Positions 19,387-29,318 of a DNA stretch of 35,437 nucleotides are shown in pieces; the first letter of the stretch is position 1, and every line of letters starts with the position of its first letter. Position numbers and translations under genes: made by a program. The notes beneath the pieces were generated by a model. It saw only the letters and a program-made list of their open reading frames with translations. It was not told the DNA's origin and did no database searches. The DNA is from Segetibacter sp. (lineage in GTDB: Bacteria; Bacteroidota; Bacteroidia; Chitinophagales; Chitinophagaceae). Where the stretch lies: NCBI GenBank assembly GCA_028288505.1, contig JAQBNN010000205.1, positions 1 through 35,437 on the forward strand, given 5' to 3'.

Positions 19387-20316
19387 TTAAGAAGGAACTG
19401 TAGTTAATTCTTTGAAAATATCCTCAAGGCTACTGCTTTCAGTTTGCAAAGAAACGATATTCAAATTTTTTTCAACTGCTATATTTAATAATGTCCTTTT
19501 CACTTCGCCAGGTTCGCTTGTCTCAAAGCGCCATTGGTATGCTCCCTCGGTTGCTGCTGGTATTTCTATAATTGAGGATACCGTTGAAACTCCTGCAAAT
19601 GCTTCTGCAGTTACCTGTTCTTTTAATCGTAGCACAACTAACTGCTGGCCTTGTTGTTTTTGCATCAGGTTTTCGAGCTTATCATCTGCTACCAACTTTC
19701 CCTGGTTAATAATAATTACCCTGTCGCAAATGGCTTGTACTTCCTGCAAGATATGAGATGAAAAAAGTATAGTCTTATTTTTGCCTTGTTCCTTTATTAC
19801 ATTTCTGATTTCAATAATTTGGTTGGGATCTAACCCGCTTGTCGGCTCGTCTAATATTAAAATTTCGGGGTCGTGAATTAGTGCTGCTGCAAGTCCTACA
19901 CGCTGTTTGTAGCCTTTTGATAATTGTCCTATTTTCTTCCGGCTTTCAAGAGTTAAGCCCGTGAGTTCGATTACCTGGTTTATTCTTTTTTTCTTGCATG
20001 TAATTCCATGTACGCCTGCAATAAAAGCAAGGAATTCTTTAATATACATTTCAAAATAAAGGGGGTTGGCTTCGGGCAGGTAGCCTATTTTCTTTTTTGC
20101 TGCTATTGGGTTTTTAGTCACGTCTATCCCGCTTACCGTAGCGGTTCCGCCATCAGGTGAAAGATAACCTGTTATCATTTTCATAGTAGTGGACTTGCCT
20201 GCACCGTTAGGGCCGAGGAACCCCACAATTTCGCCTTTATTAACGGAGAATGAAATGTGATCTACTGCTTTCTGCTCACCGTATACTTTCAGCAGCTCAC
20301 TTACAATTATTGACAT
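19387..20316 (-). CDS. gldA: ABC transporter ATP-binding protein, GldA-like
   Basis: MSIIVSELLKVYGEQKAVDHISF, Walker A GPNGAGKST, signature LSKGYKQRVGLAAAL, ILILDEPTSGLDP. ORF runs to 20370 but the start at 20316 fits better. Confidence 0.85.
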   Translation of the reverse strand: MSIIVSELLKVYGEQKAVDHISFSVNKGEIVGFLGPNGAGKSTTMKMITGYLSPDGGTATVSGIDVTKNPIAAKKKIGYLPEANPLYFEMYIKEFLAFIAGVHGITCKKKRINQVIELTGLTLESRKKIGQLSKGYKQRVGLAAALIHDPEILILDEPTSGLDPNQIIEIRNVIKEQGKNKTILFSSHILQEVQAICDRVIIINQGKLVADDKLENLMQKQQGQQLVVLRLKEQVTAEAFAGVSTVSSIIEIPAATEGAYQWRFETSEPGEVKRTLLNIAVEKNLNIVSLQTESSSLEDIFKELTTVPS

Positions 20317-20473
20317 TTTAGATAAAATGTTTTTTTTAAAAATAGTTGCCAAGGTAAGCAAACAACACAAAACAATTGCCAGAAGTAAACCAACATTTGT
20401 TGCAGCGAGAGAGTAGCTGGAAGAAATAGTATGTGTACGAACTTGAAGCCTACTGCTGAATAGAACTACATTG

Positions 20474-20497
20474 GTACAAGAGTGCGACGCAACGATG
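20474..20497 (+). repeat. Extragenic repeat, class B (gtacaagagtgcgacgcaacgatg)
   Basis: Full-length class B. Confidence 0.95.
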
Positions 20498-20573
20498 CAG
20501 AATTAATTTGGGATGCTGGTAACCCAAAAAAAGATAAGAACAACGAGCTGTTGTATAATATGCCGCTTCGTTT

Positions 20574-20861
20574 CTACCTTCCAAAAATGCTGGGTAGAAA
20601 TGTGGCTAAAAGGATCATTAATAAAACGAAATAAATACCGAAGGTTACCATGTTTAATACACGCATCATTGTGCGTCGTGGGGTGTGGTCCTCCATTTCC
20701 TGCTCTTCTTCGCTAAACCATTTTAAAAGTGCGAAGATGATGCCATTTATACCCTCGAGATTGCGGTTGAAATAGTAGGACAGTACAATTTTTAAGAATG
20801 CCACTGCACCTAGTAATAACCAAAGGAATTTATAATATCGGGCAACTAATTCAAGCAGCAT
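20574..20861 (-). CDS. Small hypothetical membrane protein
   Basis: 95 aa ORF with two or three hydrophobic segments in a tandem minus-strand context. Confidence 0.6.
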   Translation of the reverse strand: MLLELVARYYKFLWLLLGAVAFLKIVLSYYFNRNLEGINGIIFALLKWFSEEEQEMEDHTPRRTMMRVLNMVTFGIYFVLLMILLATFLPSIFGR

Positions 20862-20965
20862 TTCTAAACGTTAGCTCCATGCGGGCTTTTAATGTTTTGA
20901 GGCAAAGGGTGTAACCTGCAAACTTATGGTTTAATTTTTACAAGAAAGAATTGCTGTTTGGCAAG

Positions 20966-21214
20966 CTAAGTGGCGTTGTTAGTAGTTTCTGTATTGCTGA
21001 AATCGTATTCACCCTGCAGGGCATACTTGCCAAAAATAATAAGGCCACCAACGATTATCGGCATTAGTACAAAAGCATAAATGATAGCCGGAATCAGTTC
21101 TTCACTATTATTGCTTTTAAATTTTGGGATGGCCTGGTTTACTACCAGGTAGTAACCTGCTGCTAATCCTAAAAGTATCCAAACAATGCCTAAATATTTT
21201 TTTAACTGGTTCAT
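20966..21214 (-). CDS. Small two-TM membrane protein directly downstream of the MFS gene
   Basis: MNQLKKYLGIVWILLGLAAGYYLV...IIYAFVLMPIIVGGLIIFGKYAL; start 10 bp after the MFS stop. Confidence 0.7.
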   Translation of the reverse strand: MNQLKKYLGIVWILLGLAAGYYLVVNQAIPKFKSNNSEELIPAIIYAFVLMPIIVGGLIIFGKYALQGEYDFSNTETTNNAT

Positions 21215-21224
21215 ATAAATTCTT

Positions 21225-22769
21225 TTAGTCTTTAATACTTTTATCTCTGCCATTAATGTAAATGGTGCCAATTACCAGGCTTACCCCTGCTACAATTATT
21301 GGGTACCACAAACCCTCTAGAAAAGGCTTTTCGTAAGGTATTGCTGTACCTGCTTTTATTGCCACATCGTTGGCTTGGGCAGCTCTTGTTGCCAGGAAGG
21401 TGGCAATAGCTGGTAACAATCCGCCAAAAATTCCATTGCCAATATGATAAGGAAGTGACATTGAAGTGTACCTGATTTGTATCGGGAACATTTCAACAAG
21501 GAAAGCAGCAATAGGTCCGTAAACCATTGTAACAAAGAGTACCTGTACAAACACCAGCCAAACAAGGGTCCAGAAAGAACTGTTATCTAAAACCACGGAG
21601 CTTTCTGTGTTATTGTTTCCTGCTACGCTTAATCTTGTCTTTACTGTTTCTTTTAAAATGGTACCATCAGTAAAATGTTTTGTTGTTAGTGCTACGTCTA
21701 ATTTTTCTCCTAAGTGCTTAGGGTCGTCTATGGTTTTTCTTTCGGTGGTTGTGCTTGCTGTTACTTCTTGTTTGTTATTGGTACTTGCTGCATCGTACAT
21801 CTTAGAATAAATAGGGCGGTAAGCAATAATCGCGATGAGCATTCCCGCCATCATGATCCATTTTCTCCCAATTTTATCGGAAAGCCAGCCAAAGAATAAA
21901 AAGAAAGGTGTAGCGAAGCCAATGCCGTACATAATTAGTTTACTTGCCTGTGCAATTTCAATATGTAAAGTGTTTTGAATAAAGCTTAACGCATAAAATT
22001 GACCGGTATACCATACAACACCCTGGCCCATTGTAGCACCAAATAATGCAAGCAAAACAAACTTAAAGTTTAGCTTATTACCAAAGCTTTCTTTCAAAGG
22101 GTTCTTCGAAGTTTTGCCTTCGGCTTTAGCCTTAGCAAATAGCGGTGACTCCGACATGCGCATACGAATAATCATAGAAACACCAACCATTATTATAGAG
22201 ATCCAAAAAGGAACACGCCAGCCCCAGTTGTCAAACGACTCTTCATCCATTGCACCTTTCGTAAGTATAATAACAAGAAGCGAGATAAATAAACCTACCG
22301 TTGCTGTTGTTTGTATCCACGATGTCCAGTAGCCTCTTTCATTTACTGGTGAGTGTTCTGCTACATAAGTTGCTGCACCTCCATATTCGCCTCCTAAGGC
22401 AAGTCCCTGCAATAGTCTTAATAGCAAAACAAGTATTGGAGCAGCGTAACCTATTGTTTCGAAAGATGGTATACAGCCAATCAAAAACGTAGACAGGCCC
22501 ATTAAAACCAATGTAACAAGAAACGTATATTTTCTGCCAATAAGATCACCAAGACGCCCAAAGAACAACGCACCGAAAGGCCTCACTACAAATCCAGCTG
22601 CAAATGTTGCTAACGTTGATAGAAGCGCAGCAGTAGGGTTTTCAGAAGGAAAAAATTTGGTGGAGATAATTGTGGCAAGGCTTCCAAAAATGTAGAAATC
22701 GTACCATTCAATTAAAGTTCCTAACGATGAAGCAGCAATAATTGCAGGCAGTCCTTTTTTGTTGCTCAT
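21225..22769 (-). CDS. MFS transporter, metabolite:H+ symporter (MHS)-like
   Basis: SSLGTLIEWYDFYIFGSLA, RPFGALFFGRLGDLIGRKYTFL, GGEYGGAATYVAEHSP. Start at MSNKKGLP (22769) preferred. Confidence 0.9.
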   Translation of the reverse strand: MSNKKGLPAIIAASSLGTLIEWYDFYIFGSLATIISTKFFPSENPTAALLSTLATFAAGFVVRPFGALFFGRLGDLIGRKYTFLVTLVLMGLSTFLIGCIPSFETIGYAAPILVLLLRLLQGLALGGEYGGAATYVAEHSPVNERGYWTSWIQTTATVGLFISLLVIILTKGAMDEESFDNWGWRVPFWISIIMVGVSMIIRMRMSESPLFAKAKAEGKTSKNPLKESFGNKLNFKFVLLALFGATMGQGVVWYTGQFYALSFIQNTLHIEIAQASKLIMYGIGFATPFFLFFGWLSDKIGRKWIMMAGMLIAIIAYRPIYSKMYDAASTNNKQEVTASTTTERKTIDDPKHLGEKLDVALTTKHFTDGTILKETVKTRLSVAGNNNTESSVVLDNSSFWTLVWLVFVQVLFVTMVYGPIAAFLVEMFPIQIRYTSMSLPYHIGNGIFGGLLPAIATFLATRAAQANDVAIKAGTAIPYEKPFLEGLWYPIIVAGVSLVIGTIYINGRDKSIKD

Positions 22770-22866
22770 AAAACTCTTTGTATGTCTTGTTGTCCCTAAA
22801 TATATAAGTTTATCATAAGCATGGTTAAAATTATTTTCTTTATACCGGCTCAAGTTTTCATGGCAT

Positions 22867-22892
22867 CATCGTTGCGTCGCAATCACTTTATC
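22867..22892 (-). repeat. Extragenic repeat, class C (catcgttgcgtcgcaatcactttatc)
   Basis: Full-length class C. Confidence 0.95.
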
Positions 22893-23012
22893 TGTAAATC
22901 TATATTCATCTTTAGGTTTACATTACCTGGTTCTTAAATTCTTATAAAGCTTATCAGGCTTATTTATTCTTTTCGTTTACTTAGGTTTGTATCAGCAAAA
23001 AATTCTTTTAAA

Positions 23013-24950
23013 ATGTCATACCCGTACCAGATTAATACAATACAAGAATACCGGAAGGAATACGAGAAAAGTGTAAGTGACCCCGAAGGTTTTTGGGAGG
23101 AAATAGCGAACCACTTTACCTGGCGTAAAAAATGGAACAGTGTACTTAACTGGAATTTTACAGAGCCTAAAATTGAATGGTTTACAGGTGCCAAATTAAA
23201 CATTACTGAAAACTGTATCGATCGGCACCTGGCCACCAAAGGAGATCAACCGGCACTAATCTGGGAGCCTAATGATCCCGAAGCACACCATCGTGTTTTT
23301 ACATATAATACGTTGTATGATAAGGTTTGCCAGTTCTGCCATGTGCTTAGCACTAATGGCGTAAAAAAAGGTGACCGCGTTTTAATTTACCTCGGCATGA
23401 TTCCAAGGCTTGCCATAGCAGTACTCGCTTGTGCACGAATTGGTGCAATACATAGTGTTGTATTTGGCGGCTTCAGTGCGCAAAGCATTGCCGATCGATT
23501 AAGAGATGCCAAAGCTGAATTTATAATAACAGGTGACGGTGCCTTTCGTGGTCAAAAAGATATTCCCCTAAAAAGCATTATTGATGATGCATTGATAGGT
23601 GTTGATTTTGTAAAACGGGTAATTGTTTGTACCCGTACACGCATCGGTGTAAGTATGATGAAGGGGCGCGACGTGTGGTGGGAGGATGAAATTGAAAAGG
23701 TAGAAACTTTAGGACTTAAAGATTTTCCTGCTGTGGAGATGGATGCAGAAGATCCGCTGTTCATTTTGTATACTTCAGGTTCTACGGGCAAGCCCAAAGG
23801 CGTTGTGCATACTTGTGGAGGATACATGGTTTATACTAACTATACATTTGTAAACGTGTTTAATTACCAACCGGGAGAAGTTTTCTTTTGTACAGCCGAT
23901 ATAGGTTGGATAACAGGCCACAGTTATATTCTATACGGCCCGTTAAGTGCCGGTGCCACCTCTGTAATTTTTGAAGGCATCCCGACGTGGCCTAATGCAG
24001 GAAGGCTGTGGGATATCATTGATAAATTCAAGATCAATATTCTTTATACAGCGCCTACAGCTATCCGTAGTTTAATGAGCTATGGCTTAGATACCGTAAA
24101 AGAAAAAGATATGAGTAGCTTAAGGGTATTGGGAACTGTAGGCGAACCTATAAATGAAGAAGCATGGCATTGGTACGATGAGAACATTGGTAAAGGAAAT
24201 TGCCCCATCGTTGATACATGGTGGCAGACAGAAACAGCCGGAATATTGATTACCAATCTTGCAGGTGTTACGCCTTCAAGACCGGGTTGGGCAACACTGC
24301 CGTTGCCAGGTATTCAACCAGTGCTTGTGGATGAAAAAGGCGATGCAATTCCATTTGAAATTAAAGACAACCCAACAGGCCAGCAGGTGAGCGGGAACTT
24401 ATGTATTAAGTTCCCTTGGCCGGGGCTGTTGCGAACAACATGGGGTGACCATCAAAGATGCAGGACTACCTACTTTGCTACCTATCCTAACCTCTATTTT
24501 ACAGGTGACGGAGCCATATTTGAAGACAACGGCTTTATAAGAATTACCGGTAGAGTAGACGATGTATTGAACGTAAGTGGCCATCGTATAGGTACGGCTG
24601 AAGTAGAGAACGCAATTAACATGCATGCTGGTGTAGTTGAAAGTGCAGTTGTAGGTTTCCCTCACGATATTAAAGGCCAGGGCATTTATGCCTACATTAT
24701 TTATACCGGTCACCAAAAGAATGATGATGAGATAAGAAGAGATATAAACATGACCGTAAGCCGCGTAATTGGAGCGATTGCAAAACCTGACAAAATTCAG
24801 TTTGTAACGGGATTGCCTAAAACAAGAAGCGGTAAAATTATGCGTCGCATCTTAAGAAAGATAGCTGAGAATGAAATGGATAATTTAGGTGATACCACAA
24901 CACTATTAGATCCTGGTGTTGTTGACGAGATTAAGCGAGGGAAGCTGTAA
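23013..24950 (+). CDS. acs: Acetyl-CoA synthetase
   Basis: ILYTSGSTGKPKGVVHTCGGYMVYT, ADIGWITGHSYILYGPL, DTWWQTETAGILIT, GRVDDVLNVSGHRIGTAEVE, KTRSGKIMRRILR. Confidence 0.97.
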   Translation: MSYPYQINTIQEYRKEYEKSVSDPEGFWEEIANHFTWRKKWNSVLNWNFTEPKIEWFTGAKLNITENCIDRHLATKGDQPALIWEPNDPEAHHRVFTYNTLYDKVCQFCHVLSTNGVKKGDRVLIYLGMIPRLAIAVLACARIGAIHSVVFGGFSAQSIADRLRDAKAEFIITGDGAFRGQKDIPLKSIIDDALIGVDFVKRVIVCTRTRIGVSMMKGRDVWWEDEIEKVETLGLKDFPAVEMDAEDPLFILYTSGSTGKPKGVVHTCGGYMVYTNYTFVNVFNYQPGEVFFCTADIGWITGHSYILYGPLSAGATSVIFEGIPTWPNAGRLWDIIDKFKINILYTAPTAIRSLMSYGLDTVKEKDMSSLRVLGTVGEPINEEAWHWYDENIGKGNCPIVDTWWQTETAGILITNLAGVTPSRPGWATLPLPGIQPVLVDEKGDAIPFEIKDNPTGQQVSGNLCIKFPWPGLLRTTWGDHQRCRTTYFATYPNLYFTGDGAIFEDNGFIRITGRVDDVLNVSGHRIGTAEVENAINMHAGVVESAVVGFPHDIKGQGIYAYIIYTGHQKNDDEIRRDINMTVSRVIGAIAKPDKIQFVTGLPKTRSGKIMRRILRKIAENEMDNLGDTTTLLDPGVVDEIKRGKL

Positions 24951-24985
24951 ACCGCGTTCTTGTTACTGCTGCCATTAAATATGCG

Positions 24986-25009
24986 GTACAAGTGAGTGAC
25001 ACAACGATG
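24986..25009 (+). repeat. Extragenic repeat, class A
   Basis: gtacaagtgagtgacacaacgatg, then tail atgctataaaaaacaaatgctggtaccaaaa and a terminator. Confidence 0.95.
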
Positions 25010-25041
25010 ATGCTATAAAAAACAAATGCTGGTACCAAAAT

Positions 25042-25075
25042 AAAAAAAGAGGAGATGTTGGTCTCCTCTTTTTTT
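25042..25075. terminator. Bidirectional intrinsic terminator between acs and the lipoprotein gene
   Basis: AAAAAAAGAGGAGAtgttggTCTCCTCTTTTTTT. Confidence 0.92.
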
Positions 25076-25091
25076 ATAAGTATGATTTTTT

Positions 25092-26861
25092 TTAGAAACT
25101 TCTTTTAACCCTAAACGTACCTTGAACCGGTACTACGGTGTTGGCAGTACTGCTGTCTCTTACATTTCCGTTAAAGCTTCCTGCTATAAAACCACCAGCA
25201 GCGCCGTATTCAGTTATAGTAGCAGTCGCTGATCCAGGGGCTAGGTTGCCAAATGTATTTCCCCCAGCAACAGTAAGAGAAGTTATGGTGGCAGCACCCA
25301 CTGCCTGACCACTAAATGTGAATGACAATGACCTGTATGTTCCCTGGCTTTGGCTATAGCCCTGGATACTTGTACCTACAGGCTGTTGAATCAAGCGGGC
25401 AGAAAGTGAGTCGCCAGGAGGTATCAACGAGTAGGCATTTCCGTTTAATGTATAATTTATAAACTGGTTAACGGAAGTGCCGCAGGCAGTTATTGCACCG
25501 GTATTATTGTTACCAGTAGCTACCGTTATAGTAGTTGGAGTGCCTTGTTGGTTTGTTGCTAAGTCTGTTACAACCAGCTTACCAGTTTGTGGGCCACTAC
25601 AAGTGAAGAGTGTAAATGTAAACGAGCCATTTGTAACACTTGCCCGATAGGTTTGTTCGTTAATAATTAGATCAGCGGAACCATTTAAAAGCGGCGTACC
25701 TGCACAGTTAGTTGCAGTACCTGTAACAACTGAAACCTGTTGGGCATTAACTGTTACGGTTACACTAATATTAGCAGCAGAAGCAAATGGCCCTATGTTT
25801 TGAGTATGTAAAATAGTGTTGCTACAAGTGTAACCAGCAACTACTTCTACCACCAGTGGTTCATTAGAAGGTACCTTGCCTTTTACTATACCGAGGCTAT
25901 CTGTAAAGCCAGTGCTATAAGAGTTAACCGCCGTTCTTCTTATTCTAACTAACTTATGTTTCAATGGTTCGCCGCTCTGATTTTTAATTGTTGCTGTAAA
26001 ATCTACGATGGGAAATTGTGCGTCGCAATTCCAGAATGAGAAGTGACTCACTTCGGCAATATAGAAATTACCTGATTTAGCTGCGGTGCCTTCTTGCTTC
26101 CATAAACCCGTTGTTTCATCAAAACTCCAAAGAGGAATATCAGTTGGTGCAGCAGCAGTAATTGAAGCAGGCAGGAAGAATTTTACAGTAGCTTTTTTAC
26201 CTGCAGCTATTTGTAATTTTTCACCACCAGCACCTGTAAGTTCAACTGCTACCATGCCGAAACTTTGCATACCCATTTCTGTATTGCTTTGATTAATGCC
26301 GCGTAAGTCACCAGGCATTTCACGTGTAAGGTCAGTTGACGTTGGATCGATCCATGCCATGGACACATTAATATTGCCGGTATAAGCAACATTGCTGGAT
26401 GCAACTACAACAGATGATGCAGGTAAAGTAACAGCAGTTCCGTTTGCTAATGCAACAGTACCACCGCTGGCATTATTGATGGTACCAATGCTTTGATTTG
26501 GTAAGAGCTTTACTTCTATATATTGTACTGCACCTGCATTCGCCACGAAAGTGCGGCTGCCACTGAAATAGCCGGGCTTAGTTACTTGTACAAACGCCGC
26601 CTTGTCGTACACGCTTACATTGTTTAAGGAGAACTCACCATTAACGCTTGTTGTAGTTGTTGAAGAGCCCGCTTTAATCGTTGCGCCTTGTACCGGTTTG
26701 TTTTGTTCGTCAACAATTCTACCGGTAATGGTTGTAGTAATGTTGGGAGTATTGTCAATAGTGGGAGGAGTATTACCCGATCCCCCAATTTCTTTTTGGC
26801 AGGAAAATAAAAAAGCAATCACTACAATTAGCGATGCTGCAATTAGTCTTATTGGTTTCAT
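25092..26861 (-). CDS. Large lipoprotein with carboxypeptidase-regulatory-like (CarboxypepD_reg-type) domain
   Basis: Lipobox FLFSCQKE; TITGRIVDEQNKPVQGATIKAGSSTTTTSVNGEFSLNNVSVYDKAAFVQVTKPGY; Ser/Thr-rich beta-type repeats. Confidence 0.75.
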   Translation of the reverse strand: MKPIRLIAASLIVVIAFLFSCQKEIGGSGNTPPTIDNTPNITTTITGRIVDEQNKPVQGATIKAGSSTTTTSVNGEFSLNNVSVYDKAAFVQVTKPGYFSGSRTFVANAGAVQYIEVKLLPNQSIGTINNASGGTVALANGTAVTLPASSVVVASSNVAYTGNINVSMAWIDPTSTDLTREMPGDLRGINQSNTEMGMQSFGMVAVELTGAGGEKLQIAAGKKATVKFFLPASITAAAPTDIPLWSFDETTGLWKQEGTAAKSGNFYIAEVSHFSFWNCDAQFPIVDFTATIKNQSGEPLKHKLVRIRRTAVNSYSTGFTDSLGIVKGKVPSNEPLVVEVVAGYTCSNTILHTQNIGPFASAANISVTVTVNAQQVSVVTGTATNCAGTPLLNGSADLIINEQTYRASVTNGSFTFTLFTCSGPQTGKLVVTDLATNQQGTPTTITVATGNNNTGAITACGTSVNQFINYTLNGNAYSLIPPGDSLSARLIQQPVGTSIQGYSQSQGTYRSLSFTFSGQAVGAATITSLTVAGGNTFGNLAPGSATATITEYGAAGGFIAGSFNGNVRDSSTANTVVPVQGTFRVKRSF

Positions 26862-27046
26862 TGATTAGATTTTATAGTAGATATTCAATTGTTGAATTGT
26901 GATGCTTCAATAGAAAAATAATTTTTGCACTGATGGTGTATGTTGGAATTTGATAATCGAATTATTATGAAGAAAAGAGGTTTAATTACAGCAAAATTTT
27001 AAAGAGAGTTTTTATGTACTTAGCAGGAGTTAAATATTAAGCTCCT

Positions 27047-27066
27047 GTTGCGTCGCACTCTTCAAC
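27047..27066 (-). repeat. Extragenic repeat, class B, diverged (gttgcgtcgcactcttcaac)
   Basis: Core match. Confidence 0.85.
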
Positions 27067-27095
27067 TGAACCAATACTAATGAGCCTTTCTTATG

Positions 27096-27551
27096 TTATA
27101 CATTAAACTGTCGCAAATGATGATCAAGATGCATCCAGGTAAATACGCCCCATTGCCTTGTACTTAGTTTTCCAAAAACCGGGTGCGTAACTTCAATAGA
27201 TTGCTGCCTGCTCGAAAACGTTTTTATAAGATGAAGAAACTGCTCTAATTCGATTTCGAAAGAGGCTGGCGAAAGTTTACTTTTCTTAACGTCTATCTTT
27301 CCTGGTGCACCTACATTTTTTGGAAACCTTGGTATTACTTTTAAAAACAAAAACTTTAAGCCTCTTTGCTTTAATGTAGGAATGGCATTGTCGGGTTTAC
27401 CCTCCAGTGTTGCAGTTAATGCAGCGTTGCAGTGATGTAGCATTTCAGTTACAGTCATACTTCCCCATAAAGGTTTTAAGGTTTGCTTCAGCAAGTTTGC
27501 ACGCTGTGCTAGTTCATTAGCAACTGGTGCATCTAGTAGATTTTTTTTCAA
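27096..27551 (-). CDS. DUF1569 (DinB-like) protein
   Basis: WGSMTVTEMLHHCNAAL ... GKLSTRQWGVFTWMHLDHHLRQF, spaced-histidine DinB-like pattern. Confidence 0.8.
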   Translation of the reverse strand: MKKNLLDAPVANELAQRANLLKQTLKPLWGSMTVTEMLHHCNAALTATLEGKPDNAIPTLKQRGLKFLFLKVIPRFPKNVGAPGKIDVKKSKLSPASFEIELEQFLHLIKTFSSRQQSIEVTHPVFGKLSTRQWGVFTWMHLDHHLRQFNV

Positions 27552-27658
27552 TGCGGAGTTTTTAACTGTAAGTAAAACACTATGGCCAGGAACAAGTTGA
27601 GAGGTGCTATATCAACTTTGATAAGTAATTAATTTTCTTGCTGCTTCCGCTAACAAAA

Positions 27659-27682
27659 GTACAAGTGAGTGACACAACGATG
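27659..27682 (+). repeat. Extragenic repeat, class A
   Basis: gtacaagtgagtgacacaacgatg, then tail acaaatgttggtaaccaaaa. Confidence 0.95.
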
Positions 27683-27717
27683 CTGCTATGAAATACAAAT
27701 GTTGGTAACCAAAAGAT

Positions 27718-29217
27718 CTACTTTATGTCGTGCATCCACTTGCGAATAATTGGAACGAAGGCAATAAGAATAACACCTAATGCTATTGAACCGATCCCAA
27801 TCTTACTTAAGATGTCTGCATAAAACGGTAGCGAGGTTGCAGGATTATTTGCTTCTGCAATCTCTCGTGGTACACTCATTAACGAACCGATTTTTGCTGA
27901 TAAAAATTCTCCTATGGCACTTGCAAAAAACCAAATGCCCATCATCATAGCAACAATATTTGTAGGCGATAACTTGGTGACCATTGATAAGCCAATTGGT
28001 GACAAACACATCTCGCCGCAAATAATAAAGAAGTAGCCAAATACGAAATTGACTAGCGAGATTAAACCGGTATCAGTATTTGTTTTACAACCTAAATAAA
28101 ATGTATAAAACCCGATGCCCATTAAGATAAAGGACAGTGCAAACTTTAGAGGAGTAGATGGCTCCATCTTTCTTTTATTAAGCCATGGCCACAACCATGC
28201 AAAGAAGAAACTTAGTATTACAACCCAACCCGGCGGAAGGAAATTATTAACTGATAGAGGAGGCAGGTTAACGCCGCCAACATTCATGTCAACATTGCGC
28301 ATTGCGAACAAGTTAAGTGAGCCGGCATTTTGTTCGTAGAAGGCCCAGAAGAGCGTTGAGAAAACAATCATGACCAATGCTGCAAATAATTTAAAGCGGG
28401 CAATTCGCTCTAATTTTAAAGCAATAAAAATGATGTAAGAAAGTGACAATGCTCCCAGGCCAAACATGATGTAATCCATTACTTCGTACTGGTGAAATAA
28501 GGTAACTACGAGGGGAACAACTAAAAGCGTTCCTCCATAAATTATATGTTCGTGTGTGAGGAATGCAAAGCGCGGTTTTTTTAATTCGGCTAGGTTAGGT
28601 GGCAAGCCTCTTTCTTTTAAAGATTGTTGCCCAAAGGCAAATACAACTAAGCCCAGAATCATGAAAACACCGGCTAGACCAAAACCGTAATGCCAGTTAA
28701 TTCTTTGCCCAACATAGCCACAAAGAAGCCCTCCTAAAGCAGCACCAATGTTTATGCCCATGTAAAAAATAGAGAAGGCGCTATCCTTTCGGGGATCGTT
28801 GTTACTATAAAGGGTTCCAACAAGGCTTGATATGTTTGGTTTAAAAAAACCATTGCCACAAATGATGAAAGCCATACCATAAAAAAAACTCCAGCCTTGT
28901 GGTACTGCCAAAACAAGGTGGCCAATAACCATTAATATTCCACCAAATAATACTGACTTTCTATAGCCTAAAAACCTATCAGCCATAACACCACCAAACA
29001 TGGGCATTGTATAAACCAGTGCTGCGTAAGAACCGAGTATTGCATAGCCTTTCGGCTCATCAAACTTTAGTTGGGTAACCATGTAAGCAAGCAGTAAAGC
29101 CTTCATTCCATAGAATGAAAAACGCTCCCACATTTCCGCGAAGAACAACATGTACAATTGCCGAGGGTGCTTATTGGAAACGATGGAAGGATCCGGCGCT
29201 TTTTCAGTTAAATCCAT
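27718..29217 (-). CDS. POT/PTR family peptide MFS transporter
   Basis: EMWERFSFYGMKALLLAYMV, GGVMADRFLGYRKSVLFGG, GNGFFKPNISSLVG, AFSIFYMGINIGA. Confidence 0.94.
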   Translation of the reverse strand: MDLTEKAPDPSIVSNKHPRQLYMLFFAEMWERFSFYGMKALLLAYMVTQLKFDEPKGYAILGSYAALVYTMPMFGGVMADRFLGYRKSVLFGGILMVIGHLVLAVPQGWSFFYGMAFIICGNGFFKPNISSLVGTLYSNNDPRKDSAFSIFYMGINIGAALGGLLCGYVGQRINWHYGFGLAGVFMILGLVVFAFGQQSLKERGLPPNLAELKKPRFAFLTHEHIIYGGTLLVVPLVVTLFHQYEVMDYIMFGLGALSLSYIIFIALKLERIARFKLFAALVMIVFSTLFWAFYEQNAGSLNLFAMRNVDMNVGGVNLPPLSVNNFLPPGWVVILSFFFAWLWPWLNKRKMEPSTPLKFALSFILMGIGFYTFYLGCKTNTDTGLISLVNFVFGYFFIICGEMCLSPIGLSMVTKLSPTNIVAMMMGIWFFASAIGEFLSAKIGSLMSVPREIAEANNPATSLPFYADILSKIGIGSIALGVILIAFVPIIRKWMHDIK

Positions 29218-29271
29218 ACAAGTGGCAGTAATTGTTTGAGGGTTTAAAGTAAGATTTCTTCTCTAATAAAT

Positions 29272-29302
29272 AGAAAAAGGTGCCCGTTGGTCACCTTTTT
29301 CT
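29272..29302 (-). terminator. Intrinsic terminator downstream of the POT gene 29319-30869
   Basis: AGAAAAAGGTGcccgttggtCACCTTTTTCT. Confidence 0.8.
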
Positions 29303-29318
29303 AAAAATGTCTGTTAAA

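Noticed and set aside
24841-24850. tgcgtcgcat in acs matches the repeat core
   Set aside because: Encodes the conserved KIMRRILRK motif of acetyl-CoA synthetase and lacks the flanking motif.
26028-26053. tgcgtcgcaattccagaatgagaagtgactcac inside the lipoprotein CDS resembles the dispersed repeat
   Set aside because: Only the 10-mer tgcgtcgcaa matches and the spacing is wrong; it is in a coding region and probably coincidental.
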